37,818 bases of DNA from Streptomyces sp. CC53 (GCF_001865245.1 NZ_MKXB01000013.1:1-37818), one strand, 5' to 3'; positions 1 through 8,361 are shown, counted from the stretch's first letter. Numbers and translations: made by a program. Notes: generated by a model from the sequence alone, not told the origin.

Positions 1-715
1 GCTCCTCGGGCAGCCCCTCCAGGTCGGGGCCCTCGCGCAGCAGCATGAAGACCGTCTCCACCGGATTGGCACCGTGGTACGGGGCGTGGCCGGTGGCGGC
101 GAAGACGAGGGTGGAGCCGAGCGAGAACACGTCGCTGGCGCCGGTGACGCTGCGCGAGTCCCGCGCCTGTTCGGGCGACATGTAGGCGGGCGTGCCCACG
201 GCGACGTTGGTCATGGTGAGCCGGGTGTTCGAGACACCGGAGGCGATGCCGAAGTCGATGACGCGGGGGCCGTCCTCCACGACGAGGACGTTCGACGGCT
301 TGAGGTCGCGGTGCACGAGCTGGGCGCCGTGGATGGACTGGAGGGCCTCGGCGATGCCGGCGGCCAGCCAGCGCACGGCGGGCGCGGGCAGCGGCCCGCA
401 CTCGTTCACTATCTCCTCCAGGGAGGGAGCGGGGACGTACGCGGTGGCCAGCCACGGCACGGCGGCACGCGGGTCCGCGTCCACGACCGCCGCCGTGTAG
501 AAGCCGGACACCTTGCGTGCGGCCTCGACCTCGCGCGTGAAGCGGACGCGGAACAGCTGGTCCTCGGCGAGCTCCGTCCGGACCGTCTTGATCGCCACAC
601 GCCGGCCGGACGCCGACCGCGCCAGATAGACCAGGCCCATGCCTCCGGCGCCGAGCCGACCCAGCACCTCGAACGGACCGATCCGTCTCGGGTCGTGCTG
701 CGTGAGCTGCTCCAC
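1..715 (-). CDS. Serine/threonine protein kinase, N-terminal part (runs off the window)
   Basis: This is the catalytic domain of a Hanks-type Ser/Thr kinase; about 238 codons are present and the gene continues beyond base 1. I chose GTG at 715 because a GGGGAGG Shine-Dalgarno lies about 10 nt upstream and the protein then opens as these kinases do, with a glycine-rich loop (LGAGGMG, residues 21-27) and the ATP-binding lysine in VAIK (K43). The catalytic loop HRDLKPSN, the metal-binding DFG (as DFGIAS) and the GTPAYMSPEQ activation segment follow, so the kinase should be active. Any C-terminal sensor or membrane segment lies outside the window, so substrate and signal cannot be named. The nearest gene in the same direction, the VOC gene, is separated by about 190 bp and a terminator-like hairpin, so the kinase probably has its own promoter. 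Confidence 0.93.
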   Translation of the reverse strand, partial: MEQLTQHDPRRIGPFEVLGRLGAGGMGLVYLARSASGRRVAIKTVRTELAEDQLFRVRFTREVEAARKVSGFYTAAVVDADPRAAVPWLATAYVPAPSLEEIVNECGPLPAPAVRWLAAGIAEALQSIHGAQLVHRDLKPSNVLVVEDGPRVIDFGIASGVSNTRLTMTNVAVGTPAYMSPEQARDSRSVTGASDVFSLGSTLVFAATGHAPYHGANPVETVFMLLREGPDLEGLPEE

Positions 716-805
716 TTGCCTGCCACCTCCCCGTCAGGGCCATGAGGGTACGACCCTGTGCCCCCTGATTCTTCCTGTCCGAGGCGGCCGTGGCGAACCC
801 GGGGG

Positions 806-832
806 CGGATCGGGGTGTCTCACCCCGATCCG
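806..832 (-). terminator. Terminator-like hairpin after the VOC gene
   Basis: A perfect inverted repeat with 11-bp arms (806-816 and 822-832) and a GTCTC loop lies about 75 bp past the stop codon of the leftward VOC gene and upstream of the kinase gene. There is no clear T tract, which is usual in Streptomyces. It most likely separates the two transcription units. Confidence 0.6.
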
Positions 833-905
833 GACACGCATGTGAGGGGCGGGCGGGGCCCGAGCGGCGCCCGGGCCGGCGGCTGCGGCCGAAGGCGGCC
901 CTCCG

Positions 906-1709
906 TCAGGCCGCCTTCGGCTCGGCGAGGACCGCGAAGACGGCGCCCTGGTTGTCGGCGAGCACCGCGATCCGCCCGTACGGCGTGTCGAACGGCTCCT
1001 CGGTGACGCGCCCGCCCAGCCGCACGGCGTGGGCGGCGGTGGCGTCGCAGTCCTCGACGGCGAAGTACACGAGGAAGTGCGCGGGCATCTCGGCGGGGAA
1101 GGCCGGGCCGATGACGCTGCGCCCGCCGATCGCGGTCTCGTCGCTCGGCTCCTTCGCGGTGCGGGGCGACCACACGCGGTAGTCCACGGAGGGGTCGTCC
1201 AGGTCGCGAGCACGGTAGCCGAAGACCGTCTCGTAGAAGGCGTCGACGGCTTCTTTGTCGGCCGCGCGTGTGTACACCTCGGCCCAGGCGAAGGAGCCGG
1301 GGCGGCCCTGCCGCTCGAAGCCGGCGCGGTCCCGCGCCTGCCACAGACCGAACACGGCGCCCCCCGGATCGGCGACGAGCGCCGTGATCCCGGCGGAGCC
1401 GACCCGTGTGGGACCCGAGATGACCCGCCCGCCCGCGTCCTCGATCCGGGCGGTGAGGGCCACGACGTCGGCGGCGGCGAAGTAGACGCCCCACGCGGTG
1501 GGCATGCGGCCGTCGCCCTTGGGCACGAGCCCCGCGACGAGCAATCCCTCGCCGAATGCCGTGGCGTAGGGCCCGTAGGTCTCGGAGCTGTCGGCGAAGG
1601 TCCAGCCGAACAGCTCGCCGTAGAAGCGTTTGCCGGCTTCGAGGTCGGGGAGCAGCACGTCCGCCCAGCACGGGGTGCCCTCCGCCTTCGCGTCCGTCGT
1701 CGCGGCCAT
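906..1709 (-). CDS. Two-domain VOC family protein (glyoxalase/bleomycin-resistance fold)
   Basis: A 267-residue protein made of two tandem vicinal-oxygen-chelate modules. The first covers about residues 15-120 (PCWADVLLPD, then FYGELFGWTF) and the second about residues 135-260 (FAWAEVYTRAADK, then FYETVFGYRA). Each ends with a DPGGAVFGLW or DNQGAVFAVL strand typical of the fold. This arrangement is common in Streptomyces proteins usually named only 'VOC family protein', with no settled substrate. The ATG at 1709 is preceded by GGAAGGA at good spacing. The gene stands alone and is divergent from a TetR gene about 470 bp away, so control by that regulator is possible but unproven. Enzyme, resistance protein or binding protein cannot be told apart from sequence alone. 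Confidence 0.88.
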   Translation of the reverse strand: MAATTDAKAEGTPCWADVLLPDLEAGKRFYGELFGWTFADSSETYGPYATAFGEGLLVAGLVPKGDGRMPTAWGVYFAAADVVALTARIEDAGGRVISGPTRVGSAGITALVADPGGAVFGLWQARDRAGFERQGRPGSFAWAEVYTRAADKEAVDAFYETVFGYRARDLDDPSVDYRVWSPRTAKEPSDETAIGGRSVIGPAFPAEMPAHFLVYFAVEDCDATAAHAVRLGGRVTEEPFDTPYGRIAVLADNQGAVFAVLAEPKAA

Positions 1710-2180
1710 GGACGTGGTCCTTCCTGCGGTCGCCTCGTCGTCACGCTAATGCGGGGGCGGGAGGGGCGCAGGAGAAAGGGGGGCGGCATCCGGAGCAGGA
1801 TATGCACCCTTTTGCTCCGCCGTTGCCGGGAATTCCCGGGGCGGGCGGGGTGGGGCCGCGCCCGCGCGGGGGTATCCGCCCAGGTTTTCCACAGGCTGTT
1901 AATCATCCTATTGGCGGCACGGTTCGGGGTCCGACCGTTTCCGACTCTGCCGACTTCGGTGGCATCGGGCGGCTTCTGCAGCGTCGACGGTCGCGGCTTC
2001 CGCCCTTTCCCTGATCACTCACGCACGGGGAGCCGTCGGCACGGGCAGAGGTGCCCGGAACCGCTCCGGAACGTGGCGGCGCATGTACGCGGAGGGGCGG
2101 GTGAAGGGCCGGGGAGAAGAGCGCACCCCATTTGCAGTCGGCCGAATCGCGCCCCGATCCCCCGTCGGTAAGCTGACGGC
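1710..2180. other. Divergent intergenic region between the VOC and TetR genes
   Basis: About 470 bp with no credible gene. It contains a perfect 14-bp palindrome, CCGGGAATTCCCGG, at 1826-1839, and on the minus strand a possible -10 (TATCCT) on the VOC side. A single DnaA-box-like TTTTCCACA occurs at 1885-1893. The palindrome could be an operator for the divergent TetR gene, but only one copy is seen. Confidence 0.4.
2169..2174 (+). promoter_or_regulatory. -10 box of a probable leaderless TetR mRNA
   Basis: TAAGCT fits the actinobacterial -10 pattern TANNNT and ends 6 nt before the ATG at 2181. No Shine-Dalgarno precedes that ATG. Transcription would then start at or next to the initiation codon. 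No good -35 is visible. Confidence 0.45.
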
Positions 2181-2828
2181 ATGACAGGACAAGTACGCAC
2201 CGTCGACGGCCGCGTGGCCGGTCGACGCGGCCAGGCGACGCGGCAGAAGCTGCTCGACTGCCTCAGCGAGATGCTCAGCTCCTCGCCGTACCGGGACGTC
2301 AAAGTCATCGACGTGGCCCGTAAGGCGGGCACGTCACCTGCGACCTTCTACCAGTATTTCCCGGACGTCGAAGGCGCCGTCCTCGAAATCGCGGAGGAAA
2401 TGGCGCAGGAGGGAACGGGATTGACCGATGTGGTCGCCGGCCGCTCGTGGGCCGGAAAGGCCGGGCGGCAGACGGCGGAGGACCTCGTCGACGCGTTCCT
2501 GGACTTCTGGCGCCGCAACGACGCGATCCTGCGTGTGGTGGATCTCGGTGCCGCGGAAGGCGACAAGCGGTTCTACAAGATCCGCATGAAGATCCTGAAC
2601 TCCGTCACCAACTCCCTGACGGACGCGGTGAAGGAACTCCAGTCCAAGAACCGCGTCGACAAGGACGTGAACCCGGCGGCGGTCGCGGGCGCGATGGTCA
2701 TGATGCTGGCCGCGTGCGCCTCGCACCAGAAGGGCTTCCAGACGTGGGGCGTCAAGCAGGCCGAACTCCGGCCCCACCTCACGATGCTGGTCCACCTGGG
2801 CATCACGGGCAAGAAGCCCGCGAAGTAG
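2181..2828 (+). CDS. TetR family transcriptional regulator
   Basis: A 215-residue one-domain repressor of normal TetR length. The N-terminal DNA-binding domain runs over about residues 18-65 and has the typical helix-turn-helix (VIDVARKAGTSPATFYQYF). The C-terminal half is helical and should bind a ligand and dimerise. There is no Shine-Dalgarno before the ATG and a -10 box ends 6 nt upstream, so translation is probably leaderless. The C-terminal domain is well ordered and Lys-rich at its end (GKKPAK), but the ligand is not recognisable. Targets could be its own promoter, the divergent VOC gene at 906-1709 or distant genes. Confidence 0.92.
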   Translation: MTGQVRTVDGRVAGRRGQATRQKLLDCLSEMLSSSPYRDVKVIDVARKAGTSPATFYQYFPDVEGAVLEIAEEMAQEGTGLTDVVAGRSWAGKAGRQTAEDLVDAFLDFWRRNDAILRVVDLGAAEGDKRFYKIRMKILNSVTNSLTDAVKELQSKNRVDKDVNPAAVAGAMVMMLAACASHQKGFQTWGVKQAELRPHLTMLVHLGITGKKPAK

Positions 2829-3503
2829 CCCGACGCGCCGGCGCCTCGCGCCCGCCTCCTCTCCCCCGCGCGTCCCTGGCGGCAGCCCCACGCCCCCTGC
2901 CGGGCCCACGGGGTCCCGCACCGCCGCCCCGCACGACCTCCCCCGCACGGACGGGTTCCGCACTGCCGGCCCGTACGCTTCCCGCCGCACCGCCGCGTTC
3001 CGCCCCGCCGGTCCGCAGGCTCCCGGCCGCACACCGGGCGCGCCCGCCCGGCCCGCACACGACCCGCACGGCCACGATCCGCGTCGCCGACGCCGCACGG
3101 CCCCTTGCTGGGCGGCCGCGTTCCGCACCGCCGACCCGTACGCCCCTCCCGCACGCCGATCGTGCACCGCTCCGGCGCCTGAGCGGCCGTCTCCGCCGCT
3201 CCGAGGCACGCCCCCGCGAGGCCGGCGCCCGTGGGCGGCGAGCCCCGGGCGTCCGAAGCCCGTGAGCCGCGCGCCTCCCCGGACCGCACGCCGAGCGCCC
3301 GTCCCCCGCGAACCGCCTCCGGCCGACCCGCCCGTCGCCCGTCGCACCGGGCCCGCGGGGCACTAGCCGCGCCCGCGCGCCTTCGGCCCTGCGGAGCCTC
3401 CCGGTCCGCACACCGTGCACCCGTACGCCCCGCGCCCCCTGCGGCGTCCCCGGCGGTGCACCCCGGCGCCGGGTGCGGGCGGTCCGGGCGGATGATGGCT
3501 CTC
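2829..3503. repeat. Spacer with decayed tandem repeats of about 42 bp
   Basis: About 675 bp without a credible gene. Related copies that begin GTYCCGC and continue with CCGCC and CCGTACG-like blocks start at 2913, 2955 and 2997, exactly 42 bp apart. Another copy starts at 3120. Read on the minus strand these give 14-residue periodicity, with units resembling AYGPAVRNPSVR. The long minus-strand reading frame runs antisense through the TetR gene, so I do not call it a gene. The copies have diverged, so this looks like an old minisatellite or a degraded repeat-containing gene. Confidence 0.5.
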
Positions 3504-4193
3504 ATGGCCGACATCGCTGACTCCGCCGCCCCGGCGCCCGACGTGTTCGAGGCGACGCTGCGCTCCCTGACCGTGTGGGACAGCCCCCTGCCGTCGTTCG
3601 ACCCCGCGGACGCCCCGGCCGCACCCCTGCCGCTCTTCCGCGCGTGGTTCGTGGAGGCCGCCCGCGCGGGGCAGGCCGAGCCGCACGCCGTGCACCTGGC
3701 GACCGTGGACCCGGAGGGCCGCCCCGACGTGCGCACGGTCGTCCTGCACGGGGCCGACGAGCACGGCTGGCACTTCGCCTCGCACTCCACCAGCGCCAAG
3801 GGCCGCCAGCTCGCCGCCCGCCCGCAGGCCGCGCTCGGCTTCTACTGGCCGGTCCAGGGCCGCCAGGTCCGGGTCCGCGGGCACGTCTCGACGGGCACCC
3901 CCCAAGAGGCGTACGAGGACCTCCACGTGCGGTCCACGGGCGCGCTCGCCGCGGCACTGGTGGGCCGGCAGAGCGAACCGCTGCCCTCGCCCGCGGTCCT
4001 CGCCGAGGCGAGCGAGGCGGCCTGGGAGCGGGCGCGCGCCGAGCCCGACGCGCACGCCCCGACGTGGACGCGGTACCGCGTCGAGCCGTACGAGGTGGAG
4101 TTCTTCCAGGGTGACGCCCGACGCCGCCACGTCCGGCTGCGCTACTCCCGGAACGGGGCCGGGGGCTGGGCCACCGAGTTGCTCTGGCCGTAG
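3504..4193 (+). CDS. Pyridoxamine 5'-phosphate oxidase-like flavoprotein (PPOX family)
   Basis: About 229 residues with the PdxH/PPOX split-barrel. The FMN-binding strand RPDVRTVVLHG comes first, then SAKGRQLAARPQAALGFYWP and the QVRVRGHV strand, and the C-terminal end YEVEFFQGDARRRHVRLRY. The last element differs from the canonical pdxH end ([13 protein letters not shown]), which is present in the second family member at 28530-29270. That one is therefore the better candidate for vitamin B6 synthesis, and this copy probably acts on another substrate or as an F420/FMN/heme-type PPOX protein. Possible starts are ATG at 3492, 3495 or 3504; none has a strong Shine-Dalgarno, and 3504 gives the usual MAD start. 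Confidence 0.8.
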   Translation: MADIADSAAPAPDVFEATLRSLTVWDSPLPSFDPADAPAAPLPLFRAWFVEAARAGQAEPHAVHLATVDPEGRPDVRTVVLHGADEHGWHFASHSTSAKGRQLAARPQAALGFYWPVQGRQVRVRGHVSTGTPQEAYEDLHVRSTGALAAALVGRQSEPLPSPAVLAEASEAAWERARAEPDAHAPTWTRYRVEPYEVEFFQGDARRRHVRLRYSRNGAGGWATELLWP

Positions 4194-4342
4194 CCGGCAG
4201 GGCGCGGGCGGGGTGCGGTGCGCCCTCCCGCGCGCCTCCGGCGGCCCGGCGCACCCGCCGAGCCGGTTTCGTGATCCTTTTGCAACCGATTCCCTACTTG
4301 ACCGGGACCCAACAATCCCCGGGGCCGTTACGCTCAGCGTCC

Positions 4343-5617
4343 ATGGCTCCAGCAACCGACCGTCCCAGCCCGCTCCTCGGGCCGCCCGTGTACGTCGTCG
4401 GCGGCGGTCCCGGGGGGCTCGCCGTCGCCGCCGCGCTGCGCCGGCGGGGCGTGCGGGCCGTGGTCCTGGAGCGGGCCCGGCGGCTCGGGGAGTCCTGGCG
4501 CCGCCACCACGACGGGCTGCGGCTGCACACCACGCGCCGGATGTCCTCGCTGCCCGGCCTGCCGATGCCCCGCTCGTTCGGCCGCTGGGTGGCGCGCGAC
4601 GACCTGGTGCGGTACCTGGAGCGGTACGCACAGGTGCACGACCTGGAGGTCGTGCACGGCGTGGAGGTCTCCCGCCTGGAGCGCGTCGGCGCCGACGGGG
4701 GCAGCCCCGGTTCGTGGGTGCTGCACGCCACCGGCGGACGCCGCCTAACCTGCCGGGCCGTGGTCGTCGCCACGGGCGGCGACAGCGCGCCGCTGCTGCC
4801 CGACTGGCCGGGCCGCGGCGACTGGCCGGGCGAGCTGCTGCACGCGGCGGCGTACCGCAACCCGGCCCCTTACCGCGGCAAGGACGTGCTGGTGGTCGGC
4901 GCGGGCAACAGCGGCGCGGAGATCGCCGTGGAGCTGGCCGGGGGCGGCGCGGCCCGGGTGCGGCTGGCCGTCCGCACGGCGCCCCACATCGTGCGCCGCT
5001 CGGTGGCGGGCTGGCCCGCGCAGGCCACCGGCGTCCTGGTGCGGCGGATGCCCGCGTGGCCCGCCGATCCGCTGCTGCGGCTGCTGGAGCGGGCGACGGT
5101 GCCCGACCTCGGGCCGTACGGGCTGCCGCGGGCGACGACCGGGCCGTGCACGCGGGTCCGCCGCGACGGGGCACTGCCGGTGCACGACACGGGTCTGGTG
5201 GAGGCGGTGCGCCAGGGGCTGGTCGAGCCGGTGGCGGCGCTGGAGTCCTTCACCGGCGACGGCGAGGCCGTCCTGTCCGACGGGACCCGGCTGCGGCCGG
5301 ACACGGTGATCGCCGCGACCGGGTACCGCCCCGCGCTGGACCCGCTGGTCGGCCACCTCGGTGTCCTCGACCCCACCGGCCGCCCCCTCGTGCACGGCTC
5401 CAGGACCGCTCCCGGCGCCCCGCACCTGTACTTCACCGGCTTCACCCGCCCCGCCGGCGGTGCGCTGCGCGAACTCGCCCTGGATGCGCGGAAGATCGCC
5501 AAGAAGCTCGCCGCGGTCGCGCCGGTTCCCGCGCCGCGCGCGGCCCCCGCGGCCGACGCACCCGCCCCTCGGGGCCCGCGGCCCGCGTCGATGCCCCCGG
5601 TGAGCCTGCCCCGCTGA
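4343..5617 (+). CDS. NAD(P)/FAD-dependent oxidoreductase, YUC/FMO-like
   Basis: A 424-residue flavoprotein with two Rossmann motifs. The FAD site GGGPGG is near residue 21 and the NAD(P)H site GAGNSGAEIA is near residue 192, followed by ATGYRPALD, the usual C-terminal motif of flavin monooxygenases. The segment before the second Rossmann motif (HAAAYRNPAPYRGKDV) is what plant YUC-like and bacterial FMO-like monooxygenases carry, so an N- or C-hydroxylation or Baeyer-Villiger-type reaction is likely, but the substrate is unknown. The last 35 residues or so are Pro/Ala-rich and probably disordered. A -10-like TACGCT at 4329-4334 lies 8 nt before the ATG and there is no Shine-Dalgarno, so translation may be leaderless. 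The PPOX gene upstream is about 150 bp away. Confidence 0.88.
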   Translation: MAPATDRPSPLLGPPVYVVGGGPGGLAVAAALRRRGVRAVVLERARRLGESWRRHHDGLRLHTTRRMSSLPGLPMPRSFGRWVARDDLVRYLERYAQVHDLEVVHGVEVSRLERVGADGGSPGSWVLHATGGRRLTCRAVVVATGGDSAPLLPDWPGRGDWPGELLHAAAYRNPAPYRGKDVLVVGAGNSGAEIAVELAGGGAARVRLAVRTAPHIVRRSVAGWPAQATGVLVRRMPAWPADPLLRLLERATVPDLGPYGLPRATTGPCTRVRRDGALPVHDTGLVEAVRQGLVEPVAALESFTGDGEAVLSDGTRLRPDTVIAATGYRPALDPLVGHLGVLDPTGRPLVHGSRTAPGAPHLYFTGFTRPAGGALRELALDARKIAKKLAAVAPVPAPRAAPAADAPAPRGPRPASMPPVSLPR

Positions 5618-5683
5618 ACCCGCCGGGCCCGCTCCCGCGCGGGGACCGGGTGGTCGCCGCGGGCGCGCCAGGCATGCGTTGTT

Positions 5684-5730
5684 ACTGACGGGGTATCAGT
5701 TCCGTGCGAACGGACTGGCGTTACGTCAGT
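5684..5730. promoter_or_regulatory. Tandem palindromic operator boxes upstream of the acyl-CoA synthetase-like gene
   Basis: Two boxes share one architecture. Box 1 is ACTGA-N7-TCAGT (5684-5700) and box 2 is ACTGG-N7-TCAGT (5714-5730). Their centres are 30 bp apart, about three helical turns, and box 2 ends 40 bp before the ATG at 5771. A smaller GTTC-N5-GAAC repeat (5699-5711) sits between them. This looks like a paired repressor site on the promoter of the downstream gene. The regulator is unknown. Confidence 0.6.
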
Positions 5731-5770
5731 GACCTGTCGGAGCGGGATGCGCGGGCGGGAGTGCGGAGCG

Positions 5771-7480
5771 ATGCTGGGATCGACGCACGGCACCTTCACC
5801 ACCGGTCCCCGGGGGCGCGCGAGCGCCCTTCGCGGACGGGACGCCGCGGCCGGCGGCAGCGGCGAACGGGACGTCGGCGGGCGCCCGCTGAGCGTCCCGG
5901 CACCCGACCCGCAGGGGCTCGCCCGCCCCGGCGTGGGCGTCTTCGGGACGCCCCGGCGCGACCTGGACGGGCCCGGTGTCGCGATCGTCTCGCGGTGCGC
6001 CGAGCTGACCGCCGCGGCGGGCTCCGTGCAGGAGCTGGGCGTGCGGGTCGCCGACCGGGTCACGGTCGGACCGGACGGCACGGTCGGCGACTTCGTCGCG
6101 TACTTCGCGGAGCGGGCCGACGTCGGGGTGGTCGCCCTGCACCTGGAGGGTGTCCGGGAGGGGCGGGGGCTGCTGCTCGCCCTCGACCACGCGGCCCGCC
6201 GCGGTGTGCCCGTCGTCGCCCTCACCGCGGCCGGCGACGGCGCCGACCCCGTCATGGAGGCCGCGCTGCGGCAGGTGGGCGCCGTCCTGGTCGACGCGCC
6301 CGACCGGCTCCTCGACACCGCGACCCTGTTCGCCCGGGCCCCCCGGCAGACCGGCGGACCCGCCGGGGGCGACCGTGTCGCCGTGCTGCCGACGCGGGCC
6401 GGGCGGCACCTCGCGGGACTGGCGGCGGCCGCCGGGCTGCACCCCGTCCTCCAGGACCTCGACGCGGCTCTGGCCGACCCCGCCGTCGCGGTGGCCGTCT
6501 GCCCGGTCCCGTCGGCCGACCCGCCCGCGACCGACATCCTCGCCCGGGACCTCGTCGCCGCCGCGGAGCGCGCCGACAGGCCGGTGTGCGTGGTCTGGGG
6601 CTCCCCTCCGGGCACCGAACCGGCCTACCGCGACACGCTCCTCGGGTCGTCCCGCGCGGTCACCTTCCGCACGTACGGGAACTGTGTCGCGGCCGTCGGG
6701 GCGTACCTGGCCCACCGGCGCTTCACCGCCCCCTACCGCTCCCCCTTCGACGAGGCTCCGCGGACGCCGTCGCCCTCCCTGCGCAAGGCCCGCCTGCTGC
6801 TGGAGTCGGCGGCCCCGCACGACCGGCGGCTCAGTGAGCACGCCGCCAAGCAGATCCTGCGGACGTACGGGGTCCGCGTGCCGCGCGAGCAGTTGGTGAC
6901 GAGTGCCGCGGCGGCGGTGCGGGCGGCGGGCCAGGTCGGCTACCCGGTGGTGCTGAAGGCGTCCGCCCCCCGCCTCGCCCAGCGGGCCGAGCGCGGCCTG
7001 CTGCGGGTCGGGGTGACGTCCGCGGGGCAGGTGCGCGAGGCGTACCGGGAGATCGCGGCGGCGGCCCGCCGCGAGGGGGTCGCCCTCGACGGCGTCCTGG
7101 TCGCCCAACTCGTCGCGCGGGGCGTCGAGCTCACCGCCTCGGTGCGGCACGACGAGCGGTTCGGCCCGGTCGTCTCCGTCGCACCGGGCGGGCGGCTGGC
7201 CGCCCTGGGCGGGGCGGTGGTGCGCGTCCCGCCGTTCGGTGAGGCGGCGGCGCGCGCCCTGGTCGACGCGCTGCCCTGCCGGGCGCTGCTGGGGGACGTC
7301 GACGCGCTGGTGGAGGTGCTGCTGCGGATCCAGCGCCTGGCCCTGGAGCTCGGCGACGACCTCGTGGAGCTGCGCGTCGATCCCCTGGTGGTCGGGGAGC
7401 GCGGGCGGGGGGCGGTGGCCCTGGACGCCGTCGCCGTCTTCGCCACGCCCCCGGGGCCGGGGCGCGCGCCCGCCCCGTGA
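5771..7480 (+). CDS. Acetate--CoA ligase (NDP-forming)-like protein with ATP-grasp domain, shortened
   Basis: A 569-residue protein related to NDP-forming acyl-CoA synthetases. About residues 55-215 resemble the succinyl-CoA-ligase-like flavodoxin module (GVAIVSRCAELTAAAG), residues 220-340 a second ligase-like module, and the last 210 residues an ATP-grasp domain (ILRTYGVRVP, GYPVVLKASAP, then FGPVVSVAPGG). The N-terminal CoA-binding Rossmann domain of full-size members (about 700 residues) is absent, and the ATP-grasp glycine stretch is degenerate, so catalytic activity is uncertain. The ATG at 5771 follows a weak GGGAG. The gene is alone on this strand, downstream of two palindromic boxes. 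It could be a subunit of an acyl-CoA synthetase or a regulatory homologue. Confidence 0.78.
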   Translation: MLGSTHGTFTTGPRGRASALRGRDAAAGGSGERDVGGRPLSVPAPDPQGLARPGVGVFGTPRRDLDGPGVAIVSRCAELTAAAGSVQELGVRVADRVTVGPDGTVGDFVAYFAERADVGVVALHLEGVREGRGLLLALDHAARRGVPVVALTAAGDGADPVMEAALRQVGAVLVDAPDRLLDTATLFARAPRQTGGPAGGDRVAVLPTRAGRHLAGLAAAAGLHPVLQDLDAALADPAVAVAVCPVPSADPPATDILARDLVAAAERADRPVCVVWGSPPGTEPAYRDTLLGSSRAVTFRTYGNCVAAVGAYLAHRRFTAPYRSPFDEAPRTPSPSLRKARLLLESAAPHDRRLSEHAAKQILRTYGVRVPREQLVTSAAAAVRAAGQVGYPVVLKASAPRLAQRAERGLLRVGVTSAGQVREAYREIAAAARREGVALDGVLVAQLVARGVELTASVRHDERFGPVVSVAPGGRLAALGGAVVRVPPFGEAAARALVDALPCRALLGDVDALVEVLLRIQRLALELGDDLVELRVDPLVVGERGRGAVALDAVAVFATPPGPGRAPAP

Positions 7481-7834
7481 TGCGGGCGGTGCCCGCCCCG
7501 CGGGGCTCGGCTCCGGCCGCCGGGGGGCAGCGTGCGCCGGGGGATGCACCGCCGGCGCTCCACCGGGCCCCGGTGCCCGGGGGCGCCGCGCCACCGGGGT
7601 GCCGGTGCCTGTGCCTGGGGGTGGCGGCCCGCTCGTGCGCGCCCCGAGCACGGCACGGCGGCCGCCACCCGCCACGGCGCGCAGTCCCGCCGGTGCCCCC
7701 GTACGGAGACTGCCACCGTGTCACGACCCGTACTCGCCGAGCGTCAAGCTCTCGGCGTCCCCTCGCCACGAATCGCTGATCCCAGGGTGATCAGACCGCG
7801 ACGGCTCGTCAACAGGTATGCGCCGAAACAACCG
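7481..7834. other. Convergent intergenic region with GC-rich inverted repeats
   Basis: About 350 bp between two converging genes, with no credible gene. Near the start is a GC-only palindrome, GCCCCGCGGGGC. In the middle are two short hairpins built from CACCGG and CCGGTG arms. These could serve as terminators for the genes on both sides. Nothing else is evident. Confidence 0.4.
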
Positions 7835-8308
7835 TTACGCGGTATTCGTGACGGCGCGCGGCGGCCTGTAGGCACCGGGCTCACGGACGACGGGCGGGAA
7901 CACCGGCGCGTTCCTGTCCAGCTCGCACCAGATGCGCTTGCCCGCCCCTTCCGGCTGCCAGCCCCACCGGTCCGCGAGCCCGTCGACGAGCTCCAGTCCA
8001 CGGCCGTGGGTGTCGCCGCCGTCCGCGTGCCGCTGCTGCGGCGGCACCGCGCTGCCGTCGGCGACCTCGACGCGGACGATGCCCGCCCCGGCGCCGCCCG
8101 GCCCGAACAGCAGCCGCAGCACGGCCGGACAGCCCGTGTGCACCACGGCGTTGGTCACCAGCTCGGAGACCAGCAGCACCAGCGTCTCCGCCAGCGGCTC
8201 GTCGGCCGCTATGCCCGATCCGGCGAGCCGGGACCTCGTCCATCTACGGGCTCGGCCCACGTCGGCGGGATCGGGTCCGATCTTGATCTGCACCTGAAGC
8301 ACCTGCAC
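7835..8308 (-). CDS. RsbW-like ATP-binding protein (HATPase_c anti-sigma kinase family)
   Basis: A 157-residue protein with a single GHKL ATPase domain. The N box is SELVTNAVVHTG (about residues 48-59), and the G1/G2 region DTHGRGLELVDGLADRWGW follows at about residues 98-116. Streptomyces has many such stand-alone proteins, related to the B. subtilis RsbW/SpoIIAB kinases that hold sigma factors and phosphorylate STAS partners. The GTG start at 8308 is preceded only by a weak ribosome site. It lies near a STAS protein gene (9393-9773) and an ECF sigma gene (9967-10563), so a partner-switching role is plausible, although RsbW proteins normally bind sigma-B-type factors rather than ECF factors. 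Confidence 0.88.
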   Translation of the reverse strand: MQVLQVQIKIGPDPADVGRARRWTRSRLAGSGIAADEPLAETLVLLVSELVTNAVVHTGCPAVLRLLFGPGGAGAGIVRVEVADGSAVPPQQRHADGGDTHGRGLELVDGLADRWGWQPEGAGKRIWCELDRNAPVFPPVVREPGAYRPPRAVTNTA

Positions 8309-8361
8309 CGCTCACACCATCCGAACCGGCGGACACATCGCCTCGCGCCTCACAGTCTTCG

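Noticed and set aside
1885..1893. Single DnaA-box-like TTTTCCACA
   Set aside because: Only one copy, no cluster and no replication genes nearby, so there is no support for an origin.
2334..3347. Long minus-strand frame with repeated AYGPAVRN-like units
   Set aside because: It runs antisense through most of the TetR gene, has no ribosome site and no family similarity; only the repeat structure is reported.
4298..4334. TTGACC with TACGCT as promoter of the FAD protein gene
   Set aside because: The spacing is 25 bp, too long for a standard promoter; only the -10-like box near the ATG is kept as a possibility.
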